Counted from the first letter of the stretch, positions 16,420-26,267 are shown. The stretch: 64,000 nt of DNA from CAXXOK01 sp963664595 (GCA_963664595.2 CAXXOK010000010.1:372001-436000), one strand, 5' to 3'. The notes: generated by a model from the sequence alone, not told the origin. Program-made: numbers and translations.

Positions 16420-17624
16420 ATACGCTGGAGGATCGCTTTCAATCCTTCATCCGTAAAAATATCCTCTGGATGGCCTTTGCGGCTGTCTTTGTGTTCGGCG
16501 CTTTTATGCGGTATACGCTTGTATCCTACATCGTTCCGGACATGATGGCGGATTACCTGCCCTGGATGCGGGCGCTGCAGGCGGGCGGCATCCATAACCT
16601 GCTGGAAACCTTTACTCCGTTTCCTTACAGCGCGATGCACGTATACATCTGGGCGCTGGTGGCTGGGCTGTTTCCCCATGCGGATGCACTGCTTCTGCTG
16701 AAAAGTGTTGCGATAGCGTTCGATGCAGCGCAAGCCGTGGTTGCTTGCCTGCTGGTTTGGGAGTTACTGCCCAAAGAGCGGAAAATGACGGGCCTGTTTG
16801 TTGGCTTTACGCTGCTGTGGCTGAACCCGATCCTGCTGCTCAACGCGGCGGCCTGGGGCCAGACGGATACGATCTATCTTGCTTTCTCCCTGCTGACCCT
16901 GTTGTTTCTATTCAGAAAAAAGCCTGCGGCCGCCATGCTCTGCTTCGGGGTGGCGCTGGCTTTTAAATTGCAGGCGGTGTTTCTGCTTCCCGCGCTGATG
17001 ATGCTGTACTTCTGCTATGAGAAGAAATTCAGCGCTCTCTGGTTTCTGCTGGTTCCGGCCGTATGGTTTGCGGCCCGGCTCCCCATGCAATGGATGGAGC
17101 AGGGCGCATCATCGGCAGCGGCGTTTCTGACCAGCCAGACCAGCGCATATGCGGATGCGACAATGAACTATCCAAACCTTCACGCGATGCTCAACGAAGC
17201 GGTGAAAAGCCCGCTGTTGGTTATGGTGAAGTGGGAACGATATTCCATTTTTCTCACTGTCACGGCGCTGGGCGGCATGGCGGTGTGGCTGATAATAAAG
17301 CAAATCAAGCTGGACAGCCAAAACGCGCTGCTTCTTGGCGCGTGGTGTGCGCTGGCCTGTGTGTTTTTCCTGCCGCACATGCACGAGCGGTACGGCATTG
17401 TGGGAGAAATATTGCTGTTGATCTGGGCGGTTTTGCTATGGAAGCCCAGAGGATTTGGCTACGTTCTGCTGTCCATGCTGCCCATCGGCAGCGCGTATTG
17501 CAAGTATGTGCTGGACCGGGAGATTTTCAGCCTTCAGCTGGGCGGCGCCATGAATATGCTGTTGCTTTTTGCGCTGACCTGGGAAGTGATCCGGCAGGGG
17601 AAGGAACAGCGCCATGGTGCTTGA
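16416..17624 (+). CDS. Polytopic membrane glycosyltransferase, GT-C type
   Basis: 402 residues with about ten membrane helices. The first extracytoplasmic loop has acidic residues (V-P-D-M-M-A-D-Y near residue 40) where GT-C enzymes carry their catalytic acids, and P-H-M-H-E-R-Y-G near residue 305 matches the H-E-R-Y loop of lipid-sugar-dependent glucosyl and mannosyl transferases. Such enzymes move sugar from a polyprenyl-phosphate donor to an outer acceptor. The ATG overlaps the argH stop and the gene's end overlaps the acyltransferase start by 11 bp, so the three are co-translated. Family assignment is by pattern only. Confidence 0.65.
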   Translation: MNTLEDRFQSFIRKNILWMAFAAVFVFGAFMRYTLVSYIVPDMMADYLPWMRALQAGGIHNLLETFTPFPYSAMHVYIWALVAGLFPHADALLLLKSVAIAFDAAQAVVACLLVWELLPKERKMTGLFVGFTLLWLNPILLLNAAAWGQTDTIYLAFSLLTLLFLFRKKPAAAMLCFGVALAFKLQAVFLLPALMMLYFCYEKKFSALWFLLVPAVWFAARLPMQWMEQGASSAAAFLTSQTSAYADATMNYPNLHAMLNEAVKSPLLVMVKWERYSIFLTVTALGGMAVWLIIKQIKLDSQNALLLGAWCALACVFFLPHMHERYGIVGEILLLIWAVLLWKPRGFGYVLLSMLPIGSAYCKYVLDREIFSLQLGGAMNMLLLFALTWEVIRQGKEQRHGA

Positions 17625-18672
17625 GACCAACAAACGGTTTACCTATATGGATTTTATCCGCATTGCCGCGGTGTTTTTCGTAATCGTAAACCACACCAAC
17701 AGCGATGTGTTTCAGGCATCGACCCCGGCGAAGGCAACCTGGTGGTTTTCCATCCTGTGGTACTACATCAGCAAAATGGGTGTTCCGCTGTTTGTAATGG
17801 TATCGGGCGCGTGCCTGCTGCCCAAGGTGGATCCCTATCAAAAGGCGTTCAAGCGCGCCGCACGCATCGGCGCGGTGCTGATCCTGTTTTCATATTTCTA
17901 TTTTATTGCCTATGTGCTGCAAAACTACGGCGGCGTGAAAGATATCCTGAACCTGCTCGGGTTTTTCAAGATCATCTGGCAGACGCCGATTACCGATTCC
18001 TATTGGTATTTGTACTTCTACCTCGGCCTGATGCTGATGCTCCCGTTTCTGCAGCGGCTTGCCAAAAGCATGCAGAAGAAGGATATGCTGTATTTCATCA
18101 TTCTATCGTTCGCGTTTGGCGCAGTGTGGCCGTTGATAACGCATTATGCGCCTACGCTGTCCATGTCCGGGTATTTCAGCGTTCCGTTGTTTGCCGTCTA
18201 CCTCGGAATCTTCTTTGCCGGTTATTATCTTCAGAAGCATATTACGAGAATCAACAGAGTTCTTTGCGTTGCGGTAATTGTGCTGTCGCTGGCCGCTTCG
18301 GTGCTGCTGACCTATCACGAATACCAGAGCCTGAACGGCGCTGGCCAGTATTGGTTTATGGACGATCGAACCATGCCGCCAATTTTTGTGATCCTGTGCG
18401 CAATGGCCGTGATGCTGCTTTCGAAAAGCGTGATTGCCGAACCTACAAAAAAAACCAAAAGCCACCTGCAAACGCTGGGCGGCTGTGCTTTTGGTATTTA
18501 CCTTATTCAGGATTTTTTGATTCAGCAGTCGCGCTATACACTGTTTGCGCCGCTGGCCCGGCAGTTCAACCCGATGGTGGTCGTGTTCCTGTGGGAAACC
18601 GGTATTTTTCTGGTTGCGCTGATGATCATTCTGCTGGTTCGCAAGCTGCCGGGCGTGAAGAAGCTGATCTGA
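17614..18672 (+). CDS. Acyltransferase 3 family membrane protein
   Basis: 352 residues with about ten membrane helices, starting with Y-M-D-F-I-R-I-A-A-V-F-F-V-I and the V-N-H motif of the acyltransferase 3 (OatA/WecH/NodX) family, whose conserved histidine lies in the first helix. These proteins O-acetylate surface sugars or peptidoglycan. Overlap with the GT-C gene suggests joint modification of a cell-surface glycan. It converges on der with only 4 bp between the two stops and no clear terminator there. Confidence 0.85.
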   Translation: MVLETNKRFTYMDFIRIAAVFFVIVNHTNSDVFQASTPAKATWWFSILWYYISKMGVPLFVMVSGACLLPKVDPYQKAFKRAARIGAVLILFSYFYFIAYVLQNYGGVKDILNLLGFFKIIWQTPITDSYWYLYFYLGLMLMLPFLQRLAKSMQKKDMLYFIILSFAFGAVWPLITHYAPTLSMSGYFSVPLFAVYLGIFFAGYYLQKHITRINRVLCVAVIVLSLAASVLLTYHEYQSLNGAGQYWFMDDRTMPPIFVILCAMAVMLLSKSVIAEPTKKTKSHLQTLGGCAFGIYLIQDFLIQQSRYTLFAPLARQFNPMVVVFLWETGIFLVALMIILLVRKLPGVKKLI

Positions 18673-18676
18673 TGGA

Positions 18677-20014
18677 TTACACCTGATCCTTTTGCTTTTC
18701 CCTCAGGAAGAAACGGATGGGCGTTCCGGTAAACTCGAAGCTCTTGCGGAGATGGTTTTCCAGATACCGCTCGTAGGCAAAATGCATCAATTCCTTATCA
18801 TTGATGAACAGCACAAAAGACGGCGGGCAGACGGACTGCTGCGTGGCGTAGTAAATTTTAAGCTTCCGGCCGCCTTGTATGGGCGGCTGTAATGTAATCT
18901 GCGCGTCGGCAAACGCCTCGTTCAGCACGCCGGTGGGTATGCGGCGGCGGTAGTTTTCCACCACGGTTTTCACCTTGCCCAGCACGGTGTTCACGCGGCG
19001 GCCCGTGAGCGCGGACAGGAACAGAACGGGCACATAGCCCATAAATTTCAAATCGTTCAGGATTTCCTTCTCCATCTTGGCCATGGTGTTGGTTTCTTTT
19101 TCAATCAGATCCCATTTGTTCACCACAACGATCACGGCCTTGCCGGCGTTCAGAATCAGCCCGGCAATTTTCGTATCCTGCTCGGTTACGCCTTCCTGTG
19201 CGTCGATCAGCAGCAAGGCTACATCGCAGCGGTCTATGGCGGCGATAGCGCGCAGCACGCTGTATTTTTCCAGGCTTTCGTCCTCAACGGCCTTTTTCTT
19301 GCGCATGCCCGCCGTATCGATGATGTTGAAGCGTGTGCCGTCCTCATCCTGAAAAGCGGAATCGATCGCGTCGCGGGTGGTACCGGGGATATCGGATACC
19401 ATGGTCCGCTCCTCAGACAGGATACGGTTGCACAGCGAGCTTTTGCCCACATTGGGGCGGCCGACCACAGCGAGTTGTATAAGGTCGCTGGCTTCATCCT
19501 GCTCGTCGGAATCGGGCGGGGGAAGCCGGTGTACGATTTCCTCCAGCAGATCGCCCAGGCCAAGCATGTTGGTGCTGGAAACAGGAATCGGATCGCCGAG
19601 GCCGAGGTTGTAATACTCGTACAGGGCGTCGTTCTGGTTTGCATGATCGATTTTGTTTACCACCAGCAAGATGGGCTTGCGCGTTTTGCGCAGCATGCCA
19701 GCAACCTCTTCATCCTCGGTGGTGAGCCCTATGCGCCCGTCGCAGAACAGGCAGATAACATCCGCCGTATCGATGGCAATCTGCGCCTGATGGCGCATTT
19801 CCGAAAGCAGCACATCGTCGCTGTGCAGGTCCAGGCCTCCGGTATCAATCAGCGTAAAGTGGCGGCCCATCCAATCGGTATCGGCATAGATGCGGTCCCG
19901 TGTTACGCCGGGGATATCTTCCACAATGGAGATCCGTTTTCCGGCAATTTTATTGAAGAAAGTCGATTTGCCCACGTTGGGGCGGCCTACGATGGCCACA
20001 AGCGGCTTTGACAT
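18677..20014 (-). CDS. der: Ribosome-assembly GTPase Der (EngA)
   Basis: 445 residues with two tandem GTPase domains. The first has G1 GRPNVGKS at 10-17, D-T-G-G at 57-60 and NKID at 120-123; the second has G1 at 185-192, D-T-A-G-M and N-K-W-D. A C-terminal KH-like domain follows. Der is essential for 50S subunit maturation. The DUF512 gene lies 12 bp upstream on the same strand, a pairing common in Clostridia. Confidence 0.97.
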   Translation of the reverse strand: MSKPLVAIVGRPNVGKSTFFNKIAGKRISIVEDIPGVTRDRIYADTDWMGRHFTLIDTGGLDLHSDDVLLSEMRHQAQIAIDTADVICLFCDGRIGLTTEDEEVAGMLRKTRKPILLVVNKIDHANQNDALYEYYNLGLGDPIPVSSTNMLGLGDLLEEIVHRLPPPDSDEQDEASDLIQLAVVGRPNVGKSSLCNRILSEERTMVSDIPGTTRDAIDSAFQDEDGTRFNIIDTAGMRKKKAVEDESLEKYSVLRAIAAIDRCDVALLLIDAQEGVTEQDTKIAGLILNAGKAVIVVVNKWDLIEKETNTMAKMEKEILNDLKFMGYVPVLFLSALTGRRVNTVLGKVKTVVENYRRRIPTGVLNEAFADAQITLQPPIQGGRKLKIYYATQQSVCPPSFVLFINDKELMHFAYERYLENHLRKSFEFTGTPIRFFLREKQKDQV

Positions 20015-20026
20015 GGTTACTCTCCT

Positions 20027-21331
20027 TTATCGGTTGTGTAATGCGTTGTAAAAATCATATCCGTCGTCGGTAATACGCACGGGCAGCGGGAGGCGGCGTT
20101 CGAATTCCGCAAGGGTCATATCATCCAGAAACAAATCGCGTTCATGCCGGAGCATACTGCCGCTGATTAGCAGCTTGTCCGCCTGCTGGAGCAGCGCGGG
20201 GGAAAGCTGGTCAAGCACATCGCCGCCGGTCAGCAACCCTGAAACAGTTACGGTTTCGCCGAAAAAATGATTGCGGATGGTGACTACGTGCACGGTTGTG
20301 TTTTCCGGCGCGTACCGCTTGCTCAGGCGCCGGATATGCGGCGCGGCGCTGACCCCTGTGGCGATGACAAACGTTATTTTCTCATCGGAAGCCGAAGAAG
20401 AATCGTCCTCCGAGGCCTCTTGCATCTGCTCTTCAAAAAGGCGGAGCATCCCCACGCCGTTTTCAATCTGCGGATAGTCTTCATACCATTCGGCGGGGGG
20501 CAGCGCTTCTGCGCTCAGGCAGTAAAACTCGTCGGAGGCAAAGGCGAACGTGGTGCCCAGCGTATCCCGGCAGCGCGCCTGAAACGGCAGCAGCTGGGTG
20601 AGCAGCGCTTTGGCGGATACGGCGTCAAAGGGTGTGAGCGCGGCAAGATCCTTGCGGAATTTTGTGAGTCCCACCGGGACAATCGCAACGGACTGCGCGG
20701 CGGGCGCGAGCGACAGCAGATCCTCCAGCGTTTTCATCAGTACTTCACCATCGTTGATGCCCGGGCAGCATACGATCTGGCAGTGGAACCGGAGACCCGC
20801 GTCTTTAAGCCTGGTCAGCCGCTGCAGGATATCGCCCGCAAAGCGGTTGTTCATCATCCGCTTGCGGAGCTCGGGATCGGTGGCGTGTACGCTGATATAC
20901 AGCGGAGAAGCACGGCGCTTAAGGATGCGGTCGAACTCTGTGTCGTCGATATTGGTCAGGGTGATATAGTTGCCCATCATCAGGGAAAAGCGCCAGTCAT
21001 CGTCCTTGACATACAGCGTGGGGCGAAGGCCCGGGGGCATCTGATCGATGAAGCAGAACACACAATGGTTGCGGCAGGTGCGTGGTTTAAGCACCATGCT
21101 GTCACCAAACTGAAGGCCGAACGGCTCCCAATCCGCTTTGTTCATCACAACGGTCTTTTCCGTCCCGTTTCGTTCGATTGTCAGCACAACCTCGGGCTGC
21201 GCGCCGAGCGCCTGATAATCGATTTCGTCCTGAACATCCTCACCGTTGATTTGCAGCAGCGTATCGCCTGCGAGAAGGCCGTGCCTTTGTGCCGCGGACC
21301 CTTCCAAAATCCCTGTGATGACATGGCGCAT
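20027..21331 (-). CDS. PDZ and radical-SAM-like DUF512 protein
   Basis: 434 residues: an N-terminal PDZ domain (about 1-60, V-I-T-G-I-L-E-G-S-A-A pattern), then C86-x3-C90-x2-C93 in TCRNHCVFCF, the radical-SAM type iron-sulfur triad, followed by a TIM-barrel-like region and the DUF512 C-terminal domain. Found just upstream of der in many Clostridia and in some other anaerobes; its substrate is unknown. The cluster motif makes SAM radical chemistry likely, but this is inference. A stretch of E, D and S near residue 325 is an acidic linker. Confidence 0.85.
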   Translation of the reverse strand: MRHVITGILEGSAAQRHGLLAGDTLLQINGEDVQDEIDYQALGAQPEVVLTIERNGTEKTVVMNKADWEPFGLQFGDSMVLKPRTCRNHCVFCFIDQMPPGLRPTLYVKDDDWRFSLMMGNYITLTNIDDTEFDRILKRRASPLYISVHATDPELRKRMMNNRFAGDILQRLTRLKDAGLRFHCQIVCCPGINDGEVLMKTLEDLLSLAPAAQSVAIVPVGLTKFRKDLAALTPFDAVSAKALLTQLLPFQARCRDTLGTTFAFASDEFYCLSAEALPPAEWYEDYPQIENGVGMLRLFEEQMQEASEDDSSSASDEKITFVIATGVSAAPHIRRLSKRYAPENTTVHVVTIRNHFFGETVTVSGLLTGGDVLDQLSPALLQQADKLLISGSMLRHERDLFLDDMTLAEFERRLPLPVRITDDGYDFYNALHNR

Positions 21332-21518
21332 CGCGTACTCTCCTTCATGCCGGTAAGTTCAATCTATTATTCGTTGTTTTGGCTGATAAGTCAAGCTGAT
21401 TTGTGCTATACGGTGAATTTTACGGACGTATTTACGGCATCCTGTGCTATCCGTATAATAAAATACAGCAAGTTTTGCGAACGGGGCTTATTCCCGGTAC
21501 CGGCGGGGCATCCGATGC

Positions 21519-21548
21519 TTGTAAGCCTTTTGTTATCTGTGATATAAT
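21519..21548 (+). promoter_or_regulatory. Promoter of the ppk operon
   Basis: TTGTAA (21519-21524) and TATAAT (21543-21548) with an 18-bp spacer, about 65 bp before ppk. The 280-bp gap between the divergent DUF512 gene and ppk holds nothing else that I can identify. Confidence 0.6.
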
Positions 21549-21612
21549 CTAAACCAGTCTTTATTTTGCCCATGGCAGGGAAAGCCAAAATGTTTTTCGG
21601 AGGCTCGCCAAC

Positions 21613-23724
21613 ATGAACCTATGCTATCAGGACAGAAACGATCAAGTCCGATACCTTGACCGTGAACTGACATGGCTGCAGTTCAACCATCGGGTGCAAA
21701 AGGAAGCTGGAAACCCTCAAAACCCGCTGCTGGAGCGGGCAAAGTTTCTGGGAATCGTGACATCCAATCTGGATGAGTTCATGCAGGTGCGGTATGTGAG
21801 CATTCTCAGGGATGGAAAGAGCATCAACCGCAACATGGCCCTCTCCAGCGGGCTGACCGGAAAAACCAAGCTGGATCTAGTAAACCATGCCGTGACGGAG
21901 CAGCAGGAAATGCAGTATGTGCTCTATCAGGGAATGATCGGTGAAATGGCGACGCAAGGGATTCGCTTCTTTCCAAATTTTGAACTTACCGAGGCGATCG
22001 AAGCCGAGATCAAGCGGATTTTCTGGGGCGATATCATGCCCAAGCTCAAGGTGATTCCCTGGGGCGAGGAATACGCGCCCATGAACCAGAAAAAGCTGCG
22101 CCTGATGGTCAAGCTGCAGCCCAAGAACGGAATGAAAGTCCGTTACGCCATGGTTTCCTATCCCGGTACGCCCCGTATTTTCCGGCTGCCGAGCGAGGAC
22201 GGAACCATCTGCCTGATCCGGCATGAGGACCTGATGCGGCAATGGCTGTGGATGATGTTCTCACAGGACGATATACTGGAAGCCAGCGCCTTTCGTATTA
22301 TCCGTAACCAGGAGTTCCCGCTGGACCCGGAGGAGGATGTGGCTACGGCGGTGCGGGAGATGCTGGTGAAACGTACAACAGGCGATGTGATGCGCCTAGA
22401 GGCGGAGGACGGCATCGGCGACGAAACGCTGGCCATACTGGCGCAGCGGTTTCAGGTGCCGGAGGAACAGCTGTTTAAGGCGCCCGGACCGCTGGATTTG
22501 AATAAACTGCTGATGACCTGCTACGGAATGATCAACAGGTCGGACCTGAAATACCCAAAGGTGAAACAGCTGATCGAGCATGAGCTGATGGATCCGAACA
22601 TTTTTGAAAAAATCGACCGGAGGGACTGGCTGCTGTTCCATCCCTATCATAGCTTTGACCCGGTGATCAATTTCTTCGGGCAGGCGGCGGTGGACCCGCA
22701 TGTGATCAGCATCAAGACCACGCTGTACCGTGTGGGCAACAACAGCCAGGTGATCCGGGCGCTGACCAAGGCCGCCGAGGCGGGCAAGCAGGTGGAAATC
22801 CTGATGGAAACCCAGGCACGGTTTGACGAGGACAACAACCTTGCCAATACCGACCGCCTGCGGCGCGCCGGCTGCCGTGTGATTTGCGGCATTCCAGGGC
22901 TTAAAACACACAGCAAGGCGGTGCTGATTACCCGCCGGGAATTCGGGGCGCTGAAACTATATGCGCATCTGGGAACCGGTAACTATCACGACGGCAACGC
23001 AAAGCTGTACACCGATATGGGATTGCTGACCTGTGACGAACAGATTTGCGGCGATGTGCAGATCTTCTTCCACGCGCTGGAGAGCGAGAGCCGGGAGATC
23101 TATACGGCTTCGCTGATCGCCGCTCCGTCCAACCTGAAGCTGAAGGTGTTCGACCTGATCCGCCGGGAAAAGGAACACGCGCTTGCCGGGCGGCCCAGCG
23201 GGATTATCGCCAAAATGAACTCACTGCTGGACGAGCAGGTAACCGATGCCCTGTACGACGCATCGGCTGCCGGGGTGAAGGTTAAGCTGATTGTTCGCGG
23301 TATCTGTACCCTGATTCCGCAGGACGCGCGGCTGAGCCGGAACATTGAGGTAATCTCCATCATCGGCCGACATTTGGAGCACGCGCGCGCCTACCGTTTT
23401 GAAAACGGGGGAAATGCGGAAATCTACCTTTCGTCCGCGGACTGGATGCCCCGTAACCTGGACCGGCGGTACGAGCTGATGTTTCCCATCCGCGATCAAA
23501 GCTGCAAGCATGCGGTGGAAAACGTGCTGCGGTTGCAGCTGATGGATAACCAGAAATGCTGGTGTATGGATCCCTGCGGGGATTACACGCGTAAACAACC
23601 AAACGGCGATAGGCCTGTGAACGCACAAGAGGTATTGCTGCACGCCATCACCGAGGTGTTTTCCGGCTCATGGGAAGGCTTTGAAGCGGATACGCATGAT
23701 GCTGCAACCCCCAACGAGTTTTGA
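21613..23724 (+). CDS. ppk: Polyphosphate kinase 1
   Basis: 703 residues, the full PPK1 length, with N-terminal (YLDRELTWLQFNHRV), head and two phospholipase-D-like C domains. The catalytic region K-T-H-S-K followed by YAHLGTGNYHDGNAKLYTD carries the conserved histidines, and a second H-A-R-A-Y lies near the end. The enzyme reversibly polymerises the ATP gamma-phosphate into polyphosphate. It opens a run of same-strand genes through the exopolysaccharide block; cysE follows after 17 bp. Confidence 0.96.
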   Translation: MNLCYQDRNDQVRYLDRELTWLQFNHRVQKEAGNPQNPLLERAKFLGIVTSNLDEFMQVRYVSILRDGKSINRNMALSSGLTGKTKLDLVNHAVTEQQEMQYVLYQGMIGEMATQGIRFFPNFELTEAIEAEIKRIFWGDIMPKLKVIPWGEEYAPMNQKKLRLMVKLQPKNGMKVRYAMVSYPGTPRIFRLPSEDGTICLIRHEDLMRQWLWMMFSQDDILEASAFRIIRNQEFPLDPEEDVATAVREMLVKRTTGDVMRLEAEDGIGDETLAILAQRFQVPEEQLFKAPGPLDLNKLLMTCYGMINRSDLKYPKVKQLIEHELMDPNIFEKIDRRDWLLFHPYHSFDPVINFFGQAAVDPHVISIKTTLYRVGNNSQVIRALTKAAEAGKQVEILMETQARFDEDNNLANTDRLRRAGCRVICGIPGLKTHSKAVLITRREFGALKLYAHLGTGNYHDGNAKLYTDMGLLTCDEQICGDVQIFFHALESESREIYTASLIAAPSNLKLKVFDLIRREKEHALAGRPSGIIAKMNSLLDEQVTDALYDASAAGVKVKLIVRGICTLIPQDARLSRNIEVISIIGRHLEHARAYRFENGGNAEIYLSSADWMPRNLDRRYELMFPIRDQSCKHAVENVLRLQLMDNQKCWCMDPCGDYTRKQPNGDRPVNAQEVLLHAITEVFSGSWEGFEADTHDAATPNEF

Positions 23725-23741
23725 AATTGAGGATTGATAAT

Positions 23742-24503
23742 ATGACGTGGAAAGAACGAAGGATGCGGGCCAAGGAAGACGTGGAAGCCGTTTTGCTGCG
23801 AGACCCGGCCGCGAGCAGCCGGATGGTTGTACGGCTGTGCTACCCGGGCCTGAAGGCGCTGCGCGGCCATCGATTCGCGCATGCGATATTGGAAAAGGGA
23901 CATCCGGTTATCGCCCGTGTGCTAAGCCAGATGACGCGTAAAAGAACCAGTATTGAAATCCATCCGGGAGCGACCATCGGCCGCAGACTGTTTATCGACC
24001 ATGGCGACGGCGTGGTGATCGGCGAAACGACGATCATCGGCGATGATGTGACAATTTATCAAGGCGTAACCCTGGGCGGTACCGGCAAGGATGTCGGCAA
24101 GCGCCACCCCACGATTGGCAACGGCGTTACCATCGGCGCAGGCGCCAAGGTGCTGGGGCCGATCACCATCGGCGATCATTGCAAAATCGGTGCGGGGGCA
24201 ATCGTGCTTAAGGATGTGCCGCCGTACTGTACCGTGGTGGGCAACCCGGGCCGGATTGTGAGGAAAGCAAATCAGGTAACGGATGTGGACCTGGACCAGA
24301 TTCATCTGCCCGACCCGGTGAAGGACCGCATGGAACTGCTGTATCAGCGTCTTCTCCATCTGGAAGAGTGTCTAAAGCAGCAGGCCATCCGGCTGGGCTG
24401 CAAGGAAACCGTAGAGGAACTGGAAAAGGGCTGTCAGGGCGAATGCCCGACCTGGCCTGACGAACAGCAAGTGAAAGAAGAGAAGCATGATGAGACTGTA
24501 TAA
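23742..24503 (+). CDS. cysE: Serine O-acetyltransferase
   Basis: 253 residues. The left-handed beta-helix hexapeptide repeats are clear: IEIHPGATIGRRLFIDHGDG, VVIGETTIIGDDV, GVTLGGTGKD and the K-R-H-P-T-I-G-N-G-V stretch with the catalytic histidine pair. It makes O-acetylserine for cysteine synthesis. ATG 23742 is used because a GAGGA site precedes it; a TTG seven codons earlier is possible. The C-terminal tail after the helix is long (about 60 residues) and acidic. It overlaps cysS by 17 bp, joining cysteine synthesis to its charging. Confidence 0.95.
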   Translation: MTWKERRMRAKEDVEAVLLRDPAASSRMVVRLCYPGLKALRGHRFAHAILEKGHPVIARVLSQMTRKRTSIEIHPGATIGRRLFIDHGDGVVIGETTIIGDDVTIYQGVTLGGTGKDVGKRHPTIGNGVTIGAGAKVLGPITIGDHCKIGAGAIVLKDVPPYCTVVGNPGRIVRKANQVTDVDLDQIHLPDPVKDRMELLYQRLLHLEECLKQQAIRLGCKETVEELEKGCQGECPTWPDEQQVKEEKHDETV

Positions 24504-25887
24504 CAGCCAAAGCCGCAGCAAGGAAGAATTTATCCCCGTCCATCCGGGAAAGGTGGGTATCTATGCCTGCGGCCCCACGGTGTATAACTATTTCCATATC
24601 GGCAACGCGCGTCCGTTTATCATCTTTGATGTGCTGCGGCGCTATCTGGAATCCGTCGGCTATGAAGTCACCTTTGTGCAGAACTTTACCGATATCGACG
24701 ATAAAATGATCAACCGCGCCAACGAGGAAGGAATCACGGTCAAGGCGCTGGCTGACCGGTATATCAAAGAATATTTTACCGATGCCAAGGCTCTGGGCAT
24801 CCACCCGGCCACGGTGCATCCGCGGGCGACGGAGCATATCCCGCAAATCATTGCATTAATCGAAACGCTGATTGACAACGGACTGGCCTATGAAACAAAC
24901 GGGGACGTGTACTATCGGGTGCACGCCTTCCCCCGTTATGGCTGCCTGTGCGGGCAGAATCTGGAGGATCTGGAAAGCGGCGCGCGCGTGAGCATAGGCG
25001 AGCAAAAGGAGGACCCGCTTGATTTTGCCCTGTGGAAGGCGCAAAAAAAGGGCGAACCGGCATGGGAAAGCCCGTGGGGCATGGGCCGCCCGGGCTGGCA
25101 TATTGAGTGCTCCGCCATGAGCATGGAGTATCTCGGCGAAACCTTCGATATCCACGGCGGCGGCAAGGATCTGCTGTTTCCGCACCATGAAAACGAGATT
25201 GCCCAAAGCGAAGGCGCCACGGGAAAACCCTATGTACGCTACTGGATGCACAACGGCTTCATCAATATCGACAACGAGAAGATGAGCAAATCCAAGGGGA
25301 ATTTCTTCACCATCCGCGATATTGCCAAGGAATACGACATGGAAGCCGTACGCATGTTCATGCTTTCCGCGCACTACCGCAGCCCTGTCAACTTCAGCCG
25401 CGAGCTGGTGGCACAGGCGGCAAGCGCGCTGGAACGCCTGTACGGAGCGCGGGATCAGCTCGCCTTCCTGATGAAAACCGCTGAGGACAGGGAGCCTGAC
25501 GCGGATGAGCAGCAGTTAATGGCGCAGGCCGATCAATCCCGGCAAAAGTTCGACGCCGCCATGGCCGACGACCTGAATACCGCCGATGCAATCGCCGCTC
25601 TGTTTGAGCTGGTGCGCGAAGTTTTCAAGCTGCCGCAGGCGGGCGTAAGCCGACAGGCGCTGCAAAAAGCGGAACAGGCCATGCTGCAGATGACCGGCGT
25701 GCTCGGCCTGCTGCTAAAGCAGACCGACGGCATCAGCCCCGAGGTGAAGGCCATGATGGACGAACGCGCCCAGGCCAGAAAAGACAAAAACTGGAAACGC
25801 TCCGATGAACTCCGCGACGCGATTCACGCCGCCGGATATACGCTGGAGGATACCGCCGCGGGCCAGAAGGTGCGTAAAAACGTATGA
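24487..25887 (+). CDS. cysS: Cysteinyl-tRNA synthetase
   Basis: Class I synthetase of 466 residues. The zinc ligand C28 precedes T-V-Y-N-Y-F and the HIGH-type motif HIGN is at 37-40; the catalytic KMSKS is at 265-269; GGGKDLLFPHHENE, the conserved zinc/substrate region, lies between. Start ATG 24487 lies inside the end of cysE, so translation is coupled. A second ATG directly follows and cannot be excluded. Confidence 0.97.
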   Translation: MMRLYNSQSRSKEEFIPVHPGKVGIYACGPTVYNYFHIGNARPFIIFDVLRRYLESVGYEVTFVQNFTDIDDKMINRANEEGITVKALADRYIKEYFTDAKALGIHPATVHPRATEHIPQIIALIETLIDNGLAYETNGDVYYRVHAFPRYGCLCGQNLEDLESGARVSIGEQKEDPLDFALWKAQKKGEPAWESPWGMGRPGWHIECSAMSMEYLGETFDIHGGGKDLLFPHHENEIAQSEGATGKPYVRYWMHNGFINIDNEKMSKSKGNFFTIRDIAKEYDMEAVRMFMLSAHYRSPVNFSRELVAQAASALERLYGARDQLAFLMKTAEDREPDADEQQLMAQADQSRQKFDAAMADDLNTADAIAALFELVREVFKLPQAGVSRQALQKAEQAMLQMTGVLGLLLKQTDGISPEVKAMMDERAQARKDKNWKRSDELRDAIHAAGYTLEDTAAGQKVRKNV

Positions 25888-26252
25888 CGCGTAAAACATG
25901 GGCAGCCGGGTTTCTCGTGCTGCTCATGTCTTTTGCTATGGTCTTGGTTGCGCTGCATTGGCGGGAGAACGACACGGTTCAGTATTACGAATACGCCGTG
26001 AACCCCATCAAGGAAGTACAGCCTGTTGGCTGGCCAAACGGAACGGTGAACGTAAACACGGCGGATGAAACCGCTTTGCAGGCGCTGCAGGGAATCCGGC
26101 AATCGCAGATCGAGGCGCTGCTGGAAGACCGTGAGAAGAACGGAGCCTATGATTTTCCCGAGGACCTGATCTATGTGAAGGGGATCGGGGAAAAGACGCT
26201 TTACAAAATCTACAGTCAGCTGGATTTTGCCTGGCGCGCGGGCGAAAATTGA
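25884..26252 (+). CDS. Membrane-anchored helix-hairpin-helix protein, ComEA-like
   Basis: 122 residues: an N-terminal membrane anchor (about 6-25), a 30-residue linker, then a helix-hairpin-helix pair (VNVNTADETALQALQGI and IYVKGIGEKTLYKIY) as in the DNA-binding domain of ComEA. The SLBB domain found before the HhH region in typical Gram-positive ComEA is absent. A role in binding incoming DNA is possible, but no other competence gene is in view. It overlaps cysS by 4 bp and lies 15 bp before the sugar transferase. Confidence 0.75.
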   Translation: MTRKTWAAGFLVLLMSFAMVLVALHWRENDTVQYYEYAVNPIKEVQPVGWPNGTVNVNTADETALQALQGIRQSQIEALLEDREKNGAYDFPEDLIYVKGIGEKTLYKIYSQLDFAWRAGEN

Positions 26253-26267
26253 AACGTGGAGGAAAAC

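Noticed and set aside
20267..21547. A 426-codon plus-strand frame opposite the DUF512 gene
   Set aside because: The minus-strand protein has PDZ and cysteine-triad motifs; the opposite frame has none.
25884..26252. Complete ComEA competence receptor
   Set aside because: Only the anchor and HhH region are present; the SLBB domain and comEC neighbour are missing.
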